Of a stretch of 64,000 bases of DNA, positions 45,309-54,257 are shown piece by piece (positions within the stretch are counted from its first letter, which is position 1; each line of letters begins with the position of its first letter). The notes beneath the pieces are model-generated. The model did no database searches, was not told the origin of the DNA, and saw nothing but the letters and a program-made list of their open reading frames with translations. The DNA comes from Thiomicrorhabdus sp. ZW0627. Lineage in GTDB: Bacteria; Pseudomonadota; Gammaproteobacteria; Thiomicrospirales; Thiomicrospiraceae. Both the position numbers and the translations under genes were made by a program. Where the stretch lies: positions 65,667-129,666 of the forward strand of contig NZ_JARUQR010000002.1 in the NCBI RefSeq assembly GCF_029767005.1, read 5' to 3'.

Positions 45309-45336
45309 AAAGCCCCGCTAGTTCGGGGCTTTTTTG
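45309..45336. terminator. Bidirectional terminator overlapping the znuB stop codon
   Basis: AAAGCCCCG (to 45317) pairs with CGGGGCTTT (from 45324) around a six-base loop, with A and T runs on the two sides so that it can act on both strands. It ends the poly-HAMP receptor gene rightward and znuB leftward. The znuB stop codon (45318-45320) lies in the loop and its last codons (KKAPN) are encoded by the right arm. Confidence 0.9.
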
Positions 45337-46112
45337 ATTAACATCAACAGGAAAAGTGCTGTAGCGACTAACACGATGGCTGGCCCGGTGGGAATGTCCC
45401 AAGTCATCGAAGTGCCAAGCCCTAGAACGACGGAAACGATTCCCAAGATCATGCTGTACAGCAACATCGCTTCCGGAGTTTGGGCAAAGCGCCTAGCGGC
45501 CGCTGCCGGAATGATCAACAGTGATGTAACCAGCAAGACGCCAACGATTTTCATGGAAAGAGCGATCATCAATGCCAAAAGTAACACATACTGTAATTGA
45601 ATTGCTTTGACGTGAACTCCTTCAACCTGAGCAAGCTCCGGGTTGAGGGTGATGTTCAGCAGGTCGCGCCAATGAAATAGATAGAAAACCAACGTGATCA
45701 GTCCGACCATTGAGATCAGCATTAAGTCGGTGGAGGTTACACTGAGGATGTCGCCGAATAAATAGCCCATGATGTCGATCTGGACGGTATTTTGAAGACT
45801 AAGTAATGCAAGTCCTAGTGCCAGACTGCTGTGTGCGAGTATGCCGAGCAAGGTGTCGGAAGAGAGCTGGGTTTTTTGGGACAGTTGGTGGATACCGAAG
45901 GCGATGATGAGTGCGAACAGGATTACGCTGAAACTGAGGTCCATTTCCAGGAATAGTCCCATGCTGACGCCAAGCAGGGCCGAGTGCGCAAGTGTCGCGC
46001 CGAAATAAGATTGACGTTGCCAAACCATGAAAACACCAAGCGGGGCTGAAATGATGGCGATGCCTAAGCCGCCAAATAGGGCGAATAGTAGAAAGTCGGG
46101 AAACCAATCCAT
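45318..46112 (-). CDS. znuB: Zinc ABC transporter permease ZnuB
   Basis: A 264-residue inner-membrane permease of the ABC-3 (zinc/manganese) family with about seven to eight helices. Typical segments are SYFGATLAHSALLGVSMG near the N-terminus, SSDTLLGILAHSSLALGLA, GYLFGDILSVT and LLIIPAAAARRFAQTPEAM. The gene starts 5 bases after znuC ends, in one operon. Zinc specificity is inferred from the neighbouring His-rich ZnuA and ZnuC. Confidence 0.93.
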   Translation of the reverse strand: MDWFPDFLLFALFGGLGIAIISAPLGVFMVWQRQSYFGATLAHSALLGVSMGLFLEMDLSFSVILFALIIAFGIHQLSQKTQLSSDTLLGILAHSSLALGLALLSLQNTVQIDIMGYLFGDILSVTSTDLMLISMVGLITLVFYLFHWRDLLNITLNPELAQVEGVHVKAIQLQYVLLLALMIALSMKIVGVLLVTSLLIIPAAAARRFAQTPEAMLLYSMILGIVSVVLGLGTSMTWDIPTGPAIVLVATALFLLMLIKKAPN

Positions 46113-46117
46113 CTAAT

Positions 46118-46927
46118 TTATTCCTTGTCGCTGGTTGAGTGTGCGTGGTGGTGACCATGCGCCATGTCGCATTGGTCATGGTCATGATGATGTTCGTAAA
46201 GCGCAAGTTCGTTTCCGGCCTGTCCGAATATGGCAATGAATTCGGGTGTTTGGCTGACGGTTTGCGGGGTGCCCGAGCAGCAGAGGTGCTGATTCAGACA
46301 CAGTACTTGGTCGGTGTTTCTCATGACAATATGCAGATCATGACTAACCATGAGGATGCCGAGGTTACGGCGCTTTCGTAATTCGTTTATATAGTGGTAA
46401 AGTTCGGTCTGTCCTTGCAGATCGACACCCTGTACCGGCTCGTCAAGGACTAGAAGATTGGGTTCTCGGATCAGAGCTCGCGCCAATAGAATGCGCTGCA
46501 TCTGACCGCCTGATACCTTTTGAATCGGTTGGTTGAGCAAGTGGCGGATATTGAGTTCGTCGATCACTTCTTGGATCTCTGTGGTATCATGCGCGCTGAA
46601 ATTAAAGAACCGCTTCCAACCGTTTGTATCATTGTTCCGTTTTGGCCGGCCCAGGTTCAGAAAATTCCCGACCGTCATAGGAAATGTTGGATCGATCTGG
46701 ATTTTTTGCGGCATGAAGCCAATATTTAAGTCGGATCTTCGAGTGACTTTTCCGGCGGTGGGTTGGAGCAGGTTAAGCAAGATTTTTAAGAGTGTGGATT
46801 TTCCCGCACCGTTTGGTCCGATCAATGTAACGATTTCCCCGGAATGAATTTCCAGTGAGACATTGTTTAAGACTTCTGTTTGAGCGAACTGGTGGGAAAT
46901 GTGTTCGGCTTTAATCAGTAAAGACAT
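46118..46927 (-). CDS. znuC: Zinc ABC transporter ATPase ZnuC with His-rich tail
   Basis: A 269-residue ABC ATPase: Walker A GPNGAGKSTLLKI, Q-loop in GFMPQKIQ, signature VSGGQMQRILLARAL, Walker B NLLVLDEPVQGVD and switch His in LMVSHDLH. The C-terminal ~25 residues are very rich in His and Asp (YEHHHDHDQC, GHHHAHS), a metal-binding tail that could sense or buffer zinc. It is divergent from znuA across 81 bases. Confidence 0.94.
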   Translation of the reverse strand: MSLLIKAEHISHQFAQTEVLNNVSLEIHSGEIVTLIGPNGAGKSTLLKILLNLLQPTAGKVTRRSDLNIGFMPQKIQIDPTFPMTVGNFLNLGRPKRNNDTNGWKRFFNFSAHDTTEIQEVIDELNIRHLLNQPIQKVSGGQMQRILLARALIREPNLLVLDEPVQGVDLQGQTELYHYINELRKRRNLGILMVSHDLHIVMRNTDQVLCLNQHLCCSGTPQTVSQTPEFIAIFGQAGNELALYEHHHDHDQCDMAHGHHHAHSTSDKE

Positions 46928-46971
46928 AAGAAAGTTCGTTGGTAAATAATAGGGTTATTCTATAGGTAATT

Positions 46972-46995
46972 CGATTAAGATGCTTATTTTAATCG
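46972..46995. promoter_or_regulatory. Candidate operator between znuC and znuA
   Basis: CGATTAA (46972-46978) and TTAATCG (46989-46995) form a perfect inverted repeat with a ten-base spacer, just before the znuA start. A second, weaker repeat AATAA-TAGGG-TTATT lies near 46946-46960. Divergent znu operons are usually Zur-controlled, but neither element matches the E. coli Zur box well. Confidence 0.35.
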
Positions 46996-47008
46996 GCAGT
47001 TAAAAGCT

Positions 47009-48010
47009 ATGAAGAAACAAATGATTCAAAAACTATTCGGCGCGGTTTTTCTATTGGCTGTAATGCCTGTTTACTCGGCTCAGATAACGGTTAGTATTCC
47101 GCCTTTGGCAGGCATCGTTGCCCCACTTCTAGATGAAGGGGATGAGTTGCATGTCTTATTGAAACCGGGGGTTTCACCGCACGGATTTCAGTTAAAGCCT
47201 TCACACTTGAAAATGCTGCATGAAAGTGACCTGGTGATTTCGGTCGGTACGCCAGTCGACGCTTGGTTGGAAAAGGCATTATCGCGTTTTGATGCACAAG
47301 TGGTTGAGATGAGCGCACTGCCAGGTATACAGTCTTTGCCTGTACGTCAAGGCGGATTGTGGGAAAAGTCTGATCACGGTCACGAGGATGAGCACGAAGA
47401 ACATGCTGGGCATGCGGCGGATCATGCCGATGAAGCGAATTCTGTTCACGATGAACACGTGGCTTTTAATAGTGACGGGCATTTATGGTTGTCGTTGAAG
47501 AATGCACGATTGCTTATCGTTCAAGTCAGTGATCAACTTCAACGAATGAAGCCTGAAAGCGCTGCTGAAATCCAGCGCAAAACAGAGGCTTGGTTAAAGC
47601 TTCTGGACGAGGTGGACAGCCAAATCAAAACCCAACTCGAACCGTATAGGATGCAGCCATTTGTGGTATTGCACGATGCTTACCAGTATTTTGAAAAACA
47701 TTACGGCTTGAGAGGGGTTGGTTCGATTCGCTTGAATCCCGAGATCGCTCCAAGTTTGAAGCGAATTCAGTCGGTGCGAGAAAGGATTAGTGAACAGGGA
47801 ATACGTTGTGTTTTCAAGGAACCTCAGTTTCCGGCAAAACGAATTACCGCAGTGGTCTCCGGTTTGAACGTAAAGGTTGGTAGTTTGGATCCGATGGGTG
47901 TTTACGATAAGACTGGTGCACTTCTTAAGTCGCAGTATCTTCCTTATGATCGTTTTCTGATTCAAATGGCGGATGCCATGAGCGATTGTCTGACGGCCAA
48001 GGGTAAGTGA
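47009..48010 (+). CDS. znuA: Periplasmic zinc-binding protein ZnuA
   Basis: A 333-residue cluster A-I substrate-binding protein. Signal peptide ~1-23 (cleavage near VYSA), ligand His in VSPHGFQLKPSHL, a His/Asp/Glu-rich loop (~124-152, including DHGHEDEHEEHAGH) typical of zinc rather than manganese binders, HLWLSLKNAR with the second His, and VLHDAYQYFEKHYGL with the third. The permease and ATPase are divergent. Four bases downstream begins a degenerate P-loop gene. Confidence 0.94.
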   Translation: MKKQMIQKLFGAVFLLAVMPVYSAQITVSIPPLAGIVAPLLDEGDELHVLLKPGVSPHGFQLKPSHLKMLHESDLVISVGTPVDAWLEKALSRFDAQVVEMSALPGIQSLPVRQGGLWEKSDHGHEDEHEEHAGHAADHADEANSVHDEHVAFNSDGHLWLSLKNARLLIVQVSDQLQRMKPESAAEIQRKTEAWLKLLDEVDSQIKTQLEPYRMQPFVVLHDAYQYFEKHYGLRGVGSIRLNPEIAPSLKRIQSVRERISEQGIRCVFKEPQFPAKRITAVVSGLNVKVGSLDPMGVYDKTGALLKSQYLPYDRFLIQMADAMSDCLTAKGK

Positions 48011-48014
48011 ATCG

Positions 48015-48758
48015 ATGGCGTGCGAATGGAGTCAGGCTACGATCGTGCTGCTCGGTTTACCGGGCTCAGGCAAACATCGGTTGAAACACATTCTGGTCGA
48101 TCAGTTAGGCTGTCAGCCCGAAAAGGTCGGAATTTTTCCTGAAGAAGTGTCGGCTGATCGACTTGGTGATTTTCAGCAGGCCTGGTGTGTGATCGATATC
48201 CGTTCGGTCACTCGCTCTGGTCGAGATGATTTGGCCATGCAGCGTTTGGAAGCTTTGTTGAATGCATCGGATGGCGTGATTTTCAATTTTACGGAAGCAT
48301 CGGAACTCGATACGCAGGCTTTTTGGAGTCGTTGGGTAAAGCAGAAGTCGAAAGCGTTGCCCATCGTTCGTATATTGAATCAGCAGTTGCCCAATGGCTG
48401 GTGCGGGTTTGAGCAGAGGACGGATAGGATTCCCTTACAAGAAGAAGTTGCCGTTTCGGAAGACCGGAATGTGGCTGTTCGGTCTTATGAATTTAACGTT
48501 GGTCGAGTCTGTCTGGATCACTTGATGATGGGATTGGATAGTTCCAGGGAAAACCTGGGGATGCAGATTTGGCGTGTTCAGGCAGTGGTTGATACGTTTG
48601 AATATGAAAATCTGGTTGCAATTGAGGCAACACCATTCCGCTGGGATACGTTTGCGGCGGATCCGGGTGCAAAGTCTGGATGGATTCGAATTCAAGGAAT
48701 TGATTTGCAGCAGGCCTGGTTGGATGAAATTGTTCAGGCCAGTTTGCTTTCGTCATAA
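48015..48758 (+). CDS. Degenerate P-loop protein, possibly COG0523/G3E-like, linked to znuA
   Basis: A 247-residue cytosolic protein of uncertain family. Residues 14-21 (GLPGSGKH) form a Walker A-like loop, but the Ser/Thr after Lys is His21. The C-terminal part (~185-245, MQIWRVQAVVDTFEYENL... SGWIRIQGIDLQQAWLDE) has the rhythm of a CobW C-terminal domain, while the CxCC metal motif of active COG0523 metallochaperones is absent. The gene starts 4 bases after znuA and is surely co-transcribed, so a role in zinc homeostasis is a fair inference; nucleotide binding is doubtful. Two CAGGCCTG copies each encode a QQAW segment. Confidence 0.6.
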   Translation: MACEWSQATIVLLGLPGSGKHRLKHILVDQLGCQPEKVGIFPEEVSADRLGDFQQAWCVIDIRSVTRSGRDDLAMQRLEALLNASDGVIFNFTEASELDTQAFWSRWVKQKSKALPIVRILNQQLPNGWCGFEQRTDRIPLQEEVAVSEDRNVAVRSYEFNVGRVCLDHLMMGLDSSRENLGMQIWRVQAVVDTFEYENLVAIEATPFRWDTFAADPGAKSGWIRIQGIDLQQAWLDEIVQASLLSS

Positions 48759-48876
48759 CCACTTGAATTGTAATGAAAAAGAAGTGGAATAATCCTGCTT
48801 CTTGATGGCCATGATATGGACATTTAACTAATAACCAACTAAAATACTCTGAATTAAAGTTTAGGTGAACAGATTG

Positions 48877-50364
48877 ATGTCAGAAGCACAAGTTACACAG
48901 GAAACAACCCAGTACCAAGAGATCAATGACTTGTTAAGCAAGAACAAGCATTATAAGGAAGGGTTTGTGACTACCACGGCGGTAGAAACCTTTGAAAAAG
49001 GGTTAAACGAAGCTGTGATTCGTGCCATTTCGGCCAAAAAAAATGAGCCACAGTGGATGCTGGATTTCCGTCTTAAGGCGTTTGCGCATTGGCAGACGCT
49101 GGAAGAGCCGCATTGGGCCAAAGCGGAATACGAGCCGTTGGATTACCAGGATTACAGCTACTATTCCGCACCGGAATGCGGAGCTTGTAGTGAAGGAGCC
49201 TGCAGTACCGAATCCGAAGAGACAATCGATCCGGAAGTGGCGAAGGCGTTTGCAGCTTTGGGTGTGCCGATTCAAGGTGAAGACTCCAATGTTGCGGTGG
49301 ACGCGATTTTCGATTCGATCTCGGTATCGACCACTAAACGTGAAGAGTTGGCGAAGCTGGGAATCATTTTCTGTTCGTTTTCGGAAGCGGTTCAGGATTA
49401 TCCGGAATTGGTACAGAAATATCTGGGAACCGTGGTGCCGTATCACGACAACTATTTTGCAGCGCTGAATTCCGCAGTTGCTTCAGACGGAACCTTTGTT
49501 TATATTCCGGAAGGTGTCCGAAGCCCTATCGACCTGTCGACGTATTTCCGTATCAATGAAGCCAAAACCGGTCAGTTCGAGCGCACCATCTTGATTGCGG
49601 AGAAAGGCAGTTACGTCAGTTATCTGGAAGGTTGTTCCGCCCCTGTGCGCGATACTTACCAGCTTCACGCTGCCGTGGTTGAGGTCATTGTTCATGAAGA
49701 TGCGGAAGTGAAATATTCCACCGTACAGAACTGGTATCCGGGAGATGAAGATTGCGAAGGTGGTATCTTGAACTTTGTGACCAAGCGTGGGATCTGTGAA
49801 GGCAAGAATTCAAAATTATCCTGGACGCAGGCCGAAACGGGGTCCGCAATTACCTGGAAATATCCGAGCTGTGTATTGAAAGGGGATAACTCGATCGGTG
49901 AGTTCTACTCCGTGGCCTTGACGAACCGACGCCAGCAAGCGGATACCGGAACCAAGATGATCCATATTGGTAAAAACACACGTAGTACGATTATTTCCAA
50001 AGGGTTGTCTGCCGGTAAAAGCGATAACACCTATCGTGGCCTGGTCAAAATCGCGCCTTCGGCAGAAGGCGCCAGAAACTTCACTCAGTGTGATTCGATG
50101 TTGATCGGAGATCAGTGTGGAGCGCACACTTTTCCTTATATCGAGGTTGAGAATGCCAGTGCACAAGTGGAGCACGAAGCGACGACATCGAGAATCGGTG
50201 AGGATCAACTGTTCTATTGCCAGCAGAGGGGAATCAGCGAACAAGATGCGATTTCGATGATCGTCAACGGTTTCTGTAAAGAAGTGTTCAGCGAGCTGCC
50301 GCTGGAATTTGCACAAGAGGCCGAAGAGTTACTCGCTATCAGCTTAGAGGGATCCGTTGGATAA
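48877..50364 (+). CDS. sufB: Fe-S cluster assembly scaffold protein SufB
   Basis: A 495-residue scaffold component of the SufBCD complex that builds Fe-S clusters from persulfide sulfur. Recognisable segments are [54 protein letters not shown], and the C-terminal beta-helix repeat with [16 protein letters not shown] and [18 protein letters not shown]. The ATG at 48877 has AGGTG upstream; a GTG at 48865 is an alternative. First gene of sufBCDS; I see no clear IscR- or SufR-type site in the ~118-base upstream gap. Confidence 0.96.
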   Translation: MSEAQVTQETTQYQEINDLLSKNKHYKEGFVTTTAVETFEKGLNEAVIRAISAKKNEPQWMLDFRLKAFAHWQTLEEPHWAKAEYEPLDYQDYSYYSAPECGACSEGACSTESEETIDPEVAKAFAALGVPIQGEDSNVAVDAIFDSISVSTTKREELAKLGIIFCSFSEAVQDYPELVQKYLGTVVPYHDNYFAALNSAVASDGTFVYIPEGVRSPIDLSTYFRINEAKTGQFERTILIAEKGSYVSYLEGCSAPVRDTYQLHAAVVEVIVHEDAEVKYSTVQNWYPGDEDCEGGILNFVTKRGICEGKNSKLSWTQAETGSAITWKYPSCVLKGDNSIGEFYSVALTNRRQQADTGTKMIHIGKNTRSTIISKGLSAGKSDNTYRGLVKIAPSAEGARNFTQCDSMLIGDQCGAHTFPYIEVENASAQVEHEATTSRIGEDQLFYCQQRGISEQDAISMIVNGFCKEVFSELPLEFAQEAEELLAISLEGSVG

Positions 50365-50421
50365 CTTCAGCGGTCAGCAATCGGAAAGAATTTAAAGTAT
50401 TAACTAAAAGAATTTAAAACC

Positions 50422-51180
50422 ATGTTATTAAAAGTCGAAAATCTGCAAGCGCAAATCGAAGAAAAACAGATCCTGAAAGGATTGAATCTGGAAGTTAAGC
50501 CAGGGGAAGTACACGCTATCATGGGGCCGAACGGTTCCGGTAAAAGTACGTTTGCCAGCGTTCTGGCTGGACGTGAGGATTACGAGGTCACCGAAGGTTC
50601 GGTTGAGTTTGATGGTGAAGATTTGCTTGAGATGGATACGGAAGAACGTGCCAGAAAAGGTGTGTTTTTGGCTTTCCAATATCCAGTGGAGATTCCTGGT
50701 GTCAGTAACAAGCTATTCATGCAGACAGCCGTGAACGCCGTGCGTGAAGAGAAGGGCTTGCCGCCTTTTGATATGTTCGATTTCGACGAATATGCCCAGG
50801 AAAAGATTGAATTGCTGAACATGCGTCCGGATCTTCTGGAACGTTCTGTGAACGTCGGTTTCTCCGGCGGTGAGAAGAAACGTAACGATATTTTCCAAAT
50901 GGCGCTGTTGGAACCGAAATTGTGCATTTTAGACGAGACCGATTCCGGATTGGATATTGATGCATTGCGCGTGGTCGCTAACGGTGTGAATGCGTTGCGC
51001 TCCGAAGAGAGAAGTTTTATCGTTGTTACCCATTATCAGCGTTTGTTGGATTACATCAAACCTGATCATGTACACGTTCTCTACAATGGCCGAATTGTGA
51101 AATCCGGTGGTTTTGAACTGGTTCATGAGTTGGAGGAGAACGGTTATGACGACATTATCCAGCAGTACCAGGGAGAGTAA
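50422..51180 (+). CDS. sufC: Fe-S assembly ATPase SufC
   Basis: The ABC-type ATPase of SufBCD; 252 residues with Walker A GPNGSGKSTFA, signature FSGGEKKRNDIFQMA and Walker B LCILDETDSGLDIDAL, then VVTHYQRLLDYI. Its 3' end overlaps sufD by 35 bases. Confidence 0.97.
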   Translation: MLLKVENLQAQIEEKQILKGLNLEVKPGEVHAIMGPNGSGKSTFASVLAGREDYEVTEGSVEFDGEDLLEMDTEERARKGVFLAFQYPVEIPGVSNKLFMQTAVNAVREEKGLPPFDMFDFDEYAQEKIELLNMRPDLLERSVNVGFSGGEKKRNDIFQMALLEPKLCILDETDSGLDIDALRVVANGVNALRSEERSFIVVTHYQRLLDYIKPDHVHVLYNGRIVKSGGFELVHELEENGYDDIIQQYQGE

Positions 51181-52510
51181 GCCATTGGTTAAGAAATTCT
51201 CACCTGTCGTCAAGGCTGCGATGGAGCATTATGCTCAGTTGTCCGATGATCTTAACAAAGCTTCCGATCATGAGAATGTTGTTTCTTTGCGCCAGAAGGC
51301 GAAGCAGTTATTCTTGCAGGAAGGTTTTCCGACGCGTCGGGACGAAGACTGGGGCTACACCAAGCTAACGAACTTCGTTCAGACTCATTATCGTCTGGAA
51401 GGTTTGAGTCAGATCACCTTAGCGGATATCCAGAAATTTCTGCCGTCTTATCCTGCCACGCGTATTGTGATGGTAGACGGTTGGTTCAGTGAAAGTCTGT
51501 CGGATGATCTTTCTGTTTTGCCAAAAGGGGTTTCGGTTGAATCGATTGACGATATTCTGGAAATTCCGGCTTCGATGGATAAGTTGATTGGTCCGCAAAC
51601 CCAAATCGACAAAGAACCTTTTGGTGTCTTGAACACGATGTTACTGTCCGACGGTTATTTTTTACAGGTTTCCCGGAATACAACGGTGGAGCTTCCAATC
51701 TTCGTATTGAATGTTCAGACGCAGAATCAGCACGTTTCTAATCTGCGCAACCGTATCATTATCGAACAGAATGCCGAAGCGACTGTGGTTGAATCCTACG
51801 TCAGCTTGACGCCAGAGCAGAACGAAGAGTTTTCCGGTTTGACCAATGTGGTTAGTGAGATCGAAGTCGGGCAAGACGCGCGCTTTAATCAAGTCGTTGT
51901 TCAAGCACAGGCAGAGCGTAGCTATTATTTTGCCAACCAGTTTGTTTATCAGGCTTCCCGCAGTGTCTTCAATACTCTCTACTCCGGTACAGGAAGTCTG
52001 ACTTCACGTCATCAAAATCATCTTCAGATGGATGGTGAGCATATTGAAAGCATTCAGAACAGTGCATGTTATGCAAGTGGCGAACAGATAATGGATTCGC
52101 GCACCTATACGGAGCACAACGAGGTTAACGGCGTGAGTCAGCAGTTGCACAAGTATGTGTTGGACGATTCGGCAATTGGTGTTTTCAACGGTATGATCAA
52201 GGTTGCCCGTGCCGCCCAGAAAACCGACGGGCAGATGGATAACAAGAACTTGTTGCTTTCAAATTCGGCGCAGATGGATACCAAGCCACAGCTTGAGATT
52301 TATGCAGATGACGTAAAGTGTTCGCACGGTTCGGCAACGGGGCAGATCAACAAGGATCAAGTGTTCTATTTGCAGGCACGAGGAATTCCTAAAGCGCAGG
52401 CGATACGAATGATCACCGAAGCGTTTCTGTTGGAGCCGGTCGAGGATATCCGCAATCCGGAAATCGGAAAGTGGGTTTCCGCTATCTTGTCACAGAAACT
52501 GAACGGATAA
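51146..52510 (+). CDS. sufD: Fe-S assembly protein SufD
   Basis: A 454-residue SufB paralogue that completes the scaffold and contributes to iron entry. It has TRRDEDWGYTKL near the N-terminus and the beta-helix core with YSGTGSLTSRHQNHLQMDG and the C-terminal KCSHGSATGQINKDQVFYLQARG, which carries the conserved Cys-Ser-His and DQ-FYLQARG motifs. The ATG at 51146 has AGGAG seven bases upstream and lies inside the end of sufC. Confidence 0.95.
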   Translation: MTTLSSSTRESKPLVKKFSPVVKAAMEHYAQLSDDLNKASDHENVVSLRQKAKQLFLQEGFPTRRDEDWGYTKLTNFVQTHYRLEGLSQITLADIQKFLPSYPATRIVMVDGWFSESLSDDLSVLPKGVSVESIDDILEIPASMDKLIGPQTQIDKEPFGVLNTMLLSDGYFLQVSRNTTVELPIFVLNVQTQNQHVSNLRNRIIIEQNAEATVVESYVSLTPEQNEEFSGLTNVVSEIEVGQDARFNQVVVQAQAERSYYFANQFVYQASRSVFNTLYSGTGSLTSRHQNHLQMDGEHIESIQNSACYASGEQIMDSRTYTEHNEVNGVSQQLHKYVLDDSAIGVFNGMIKVARAAQKTDGQMDNKNLLLSNSAQMDTKPQLEIYADDVKCSHGSATGQINKDQVFYLQARGIPKAQAIRMITEAFLLEPVEDIRNPEIGKWVSAILSQKLNG

Positions 52511-52515
52511 TCGCC

Positions 52516-53745
52516 ATGAGTGAAAAAGCATTAGATTTCGCTCAGATTCGAGAGCAGTTCCCTATTTTGAAGCAGACTGAAAACGGTCAGCCTTTGGTAT
52601 ATCTTGATGGTGGCGCGACTTCTCAAAAGCCATTGCCGGTCATCGAAGCGATTGACCGTTATTACCGTGAACAGAACGCTAACGTTCATCGTGGGGTTTA
52701 CGGTTTAAGCGAGCGTGCAACCGAATTGTATGAAGGTGCACGTGAGACGAGCCGTCAATTCTTGAATGCAAGATCTACCAAGGAGATTGTGTTTGTCCGA
52801 GGTACGACCGAAGCGATTAACCTGGTTGCCCATAGTTGGGGGCGTGCGAACCTTAAGGCGGGAGACGAGGTCATCGTGACTGAAATGGAGCATCACTCCA
52901 ATATTGTTCCTTGGCAGCTTTTGCGTGACCAGTTGGGTATCCGTCTGACGGTGTTGCGTATGAACGATTTAGGTGAAGTCTGTTTGAATGCTTTGCAAGG
53001 ATTGGTTTCGGCAAAAACTAAATTGCTGGCGATTACTCATATGTCGAATGCTCTGGGAACCATTAACCCCGTCAAGGAAATGACCGAAATCGCGCATTCC
53101 GTAGGCGCTAAAGTACTTGTTGACGGTGCTCAGGCGACGCCGCATATGCAGGTCGATGTTCAGGATATAGATTGTGATTTCTATGCATTGTCCGGACACA
53201 AGATGTATGGTCCTACCGGAATCGGCGTTCTATATGCGAAAGAAGCATTGTTGGAAGCCATGCCGCCGTATCAAGGTGGTGGGGATATGATTTATTCAGT
53301 GACTTTCGAGAAGACAGAGTACAATGTTCTGCCATACAAATTCGAAGCCGGTACACCTAACATTGCCGGTGCGATCGGTTTGGGAGCCGCTATGAAGTAC
53401 ATGCAGTCTGTCGGATTGCAACGTATCGCTGAGTATGAAGCGGAGTTGCTTGAGTATGCAACGGCGCAACTCAAGAAAGTCGAAGGCGTGCGTATTATTG
53501 GCGAAGCCGAGCATAAAGGTGGCGTTGTTTCATTTGTGCTTGAAGGGGTTCACCCACACGATATGGCGACTTTGATGGACCAGGATGGGGTAGCGGTTCG
53601 TGCCAGCCACCACTGTGCCATGCCTGTCATGCAACATTTCAATGTCCCAGCGACCATTCGCGCCTCTTTGGGAATGTATAACAATAAAGAAGACATTGAT
53701 CGTCTTGTCGCATCGATCGAAGATGCAAAAGAGATGCTTCTTTAA
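52516..53745 (+). CDS. sufS: Cysteine desulfurase SufS
   Basis: PLP enzyme releasing sulfur from cysteine as a protein persulfide for the Suf scaffold. The 409-residue protein has EMEHHSNIVPWQ, DGAQATPHMQVDVQDID, PLP lysine in ALSGHKMYGPTG, and the active-site Cys in RASHHCAMPVMQHF, typical of group II desulfurases. These usually need SufE or SufU as partner, and neither is recognisable here. The ATG lies 6 bases after the sufD stop. Confidence 0.96.
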   Translation: MSEKALDFAQIREQFPILKQTENGQPLVYLDGGATSQKPLPVIEAIDRYYREQNANVHRGVYGLSERATELYEGARETSRQFLNARSTKEIVFVRGTTEAINLVAHSWGRANLKAGDEVIVTEMEHHSNIVPWQLLRDQLGIRLTVLRMNDLGEVCLNALQGLVSAKTKLLAITHMSNALGTINPVKEMTEIAHSVGAKVLVDGAQATPHMQVDVQDIDCDFYALSGHKMYGPTGIGVLYAKEALLEAMPPYQGGGDMIYSVTFEKTEYNVLPYKFEAGTPNIAGAIGLGAAMKYMQSVGLQRIAEYEAELLEYATAQLKKVEGVRIIGEAEHKGGVVSFVLEGVHPHDMATLMDQDGVAVRASHHCAMPVMQHFNVPATIRASLGMYNNKEDIDRLVASIEDAKEMLL

Positions 53746-53768
53746 TTCAATTGATGTAAGGTTGTCTT

Positions 53769-54113
53769 ATGACAACCGAACATGCCCCTCTACATTGGAT
53801 CCAGTTGGAACTTCTGCCTCTTCCGGTTTTTGAGGAGGAGTTTAATGCGCTCATGCTTTGGTGGAATCCAGAAGAAGGGGTTCTATTGGGCGAAGGCTCC
53901 GAGTTCGTTTTGCAACTGATTGACGAAGCCAGCCAGGCACATGCTTTATGTAGCTCGTCGGGTGGGCATTTTGAAGTCACTGACCCGTTGAGGAAAGCGT
54001 CTGAATTAGCTGCAATTCTCGCCCAATACTATTGGGTTATCCCTCAGCCTGTTGAATCACCTGGCCAGGTGAATGATTCCAATCAGAAAGATTTAGATCA
54101 TTTGTTGCAGTGA
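53769..54113 (+). CDS. Small protein of unknown function at the end of the suf operon
   Basis: A 114-residue, acidic protein that I do not recognise. It begins MTTEHAPLHWIQLELLPL, has a central EGVLLGEGSEFVLQLID segment, a single Cys in HALCSSSGGHFEV and an amphipathic helix LRKASELAAILAQYYWV; the tail is polar. It starts 24 bases after sufS on the same strand and is likely in the operon. It does not resemble SufA, SufE, SufU or SufT. The base composition matches its neighbours. Confidence 0.65.
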   Translation: MTTEHAPLHWIQLELLPLPVFEEEFNALMLWWNPEEGVLLGEGSEFVLQLIDEASQAHALCSSSGGHFEVTDPLRKASELAAILAQYYWVIPQPVESPGQVNDSNQKDLDHLLQ

Positions 54114-54257
54114 TTATGGATTGTGTATCTTCTTGATTTTCAATATATCGTCAATAAATTTATTTTTATTGTAAAGAATCGCTCTATTCCTATAAAAAAC
54201 CACGGTATCATATTGTACAAACGTCCAATAAAAACAAAATCAGAGTAGTGGTATCGA

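Noticed and set aside
48015-48758. Calling this gene a true CobW/COG0523 GTPase
   Set aside because: The Walker A Ser/Thr is replaced by His and the CxCC motif is absent, so only a distant likeness can be claimed.
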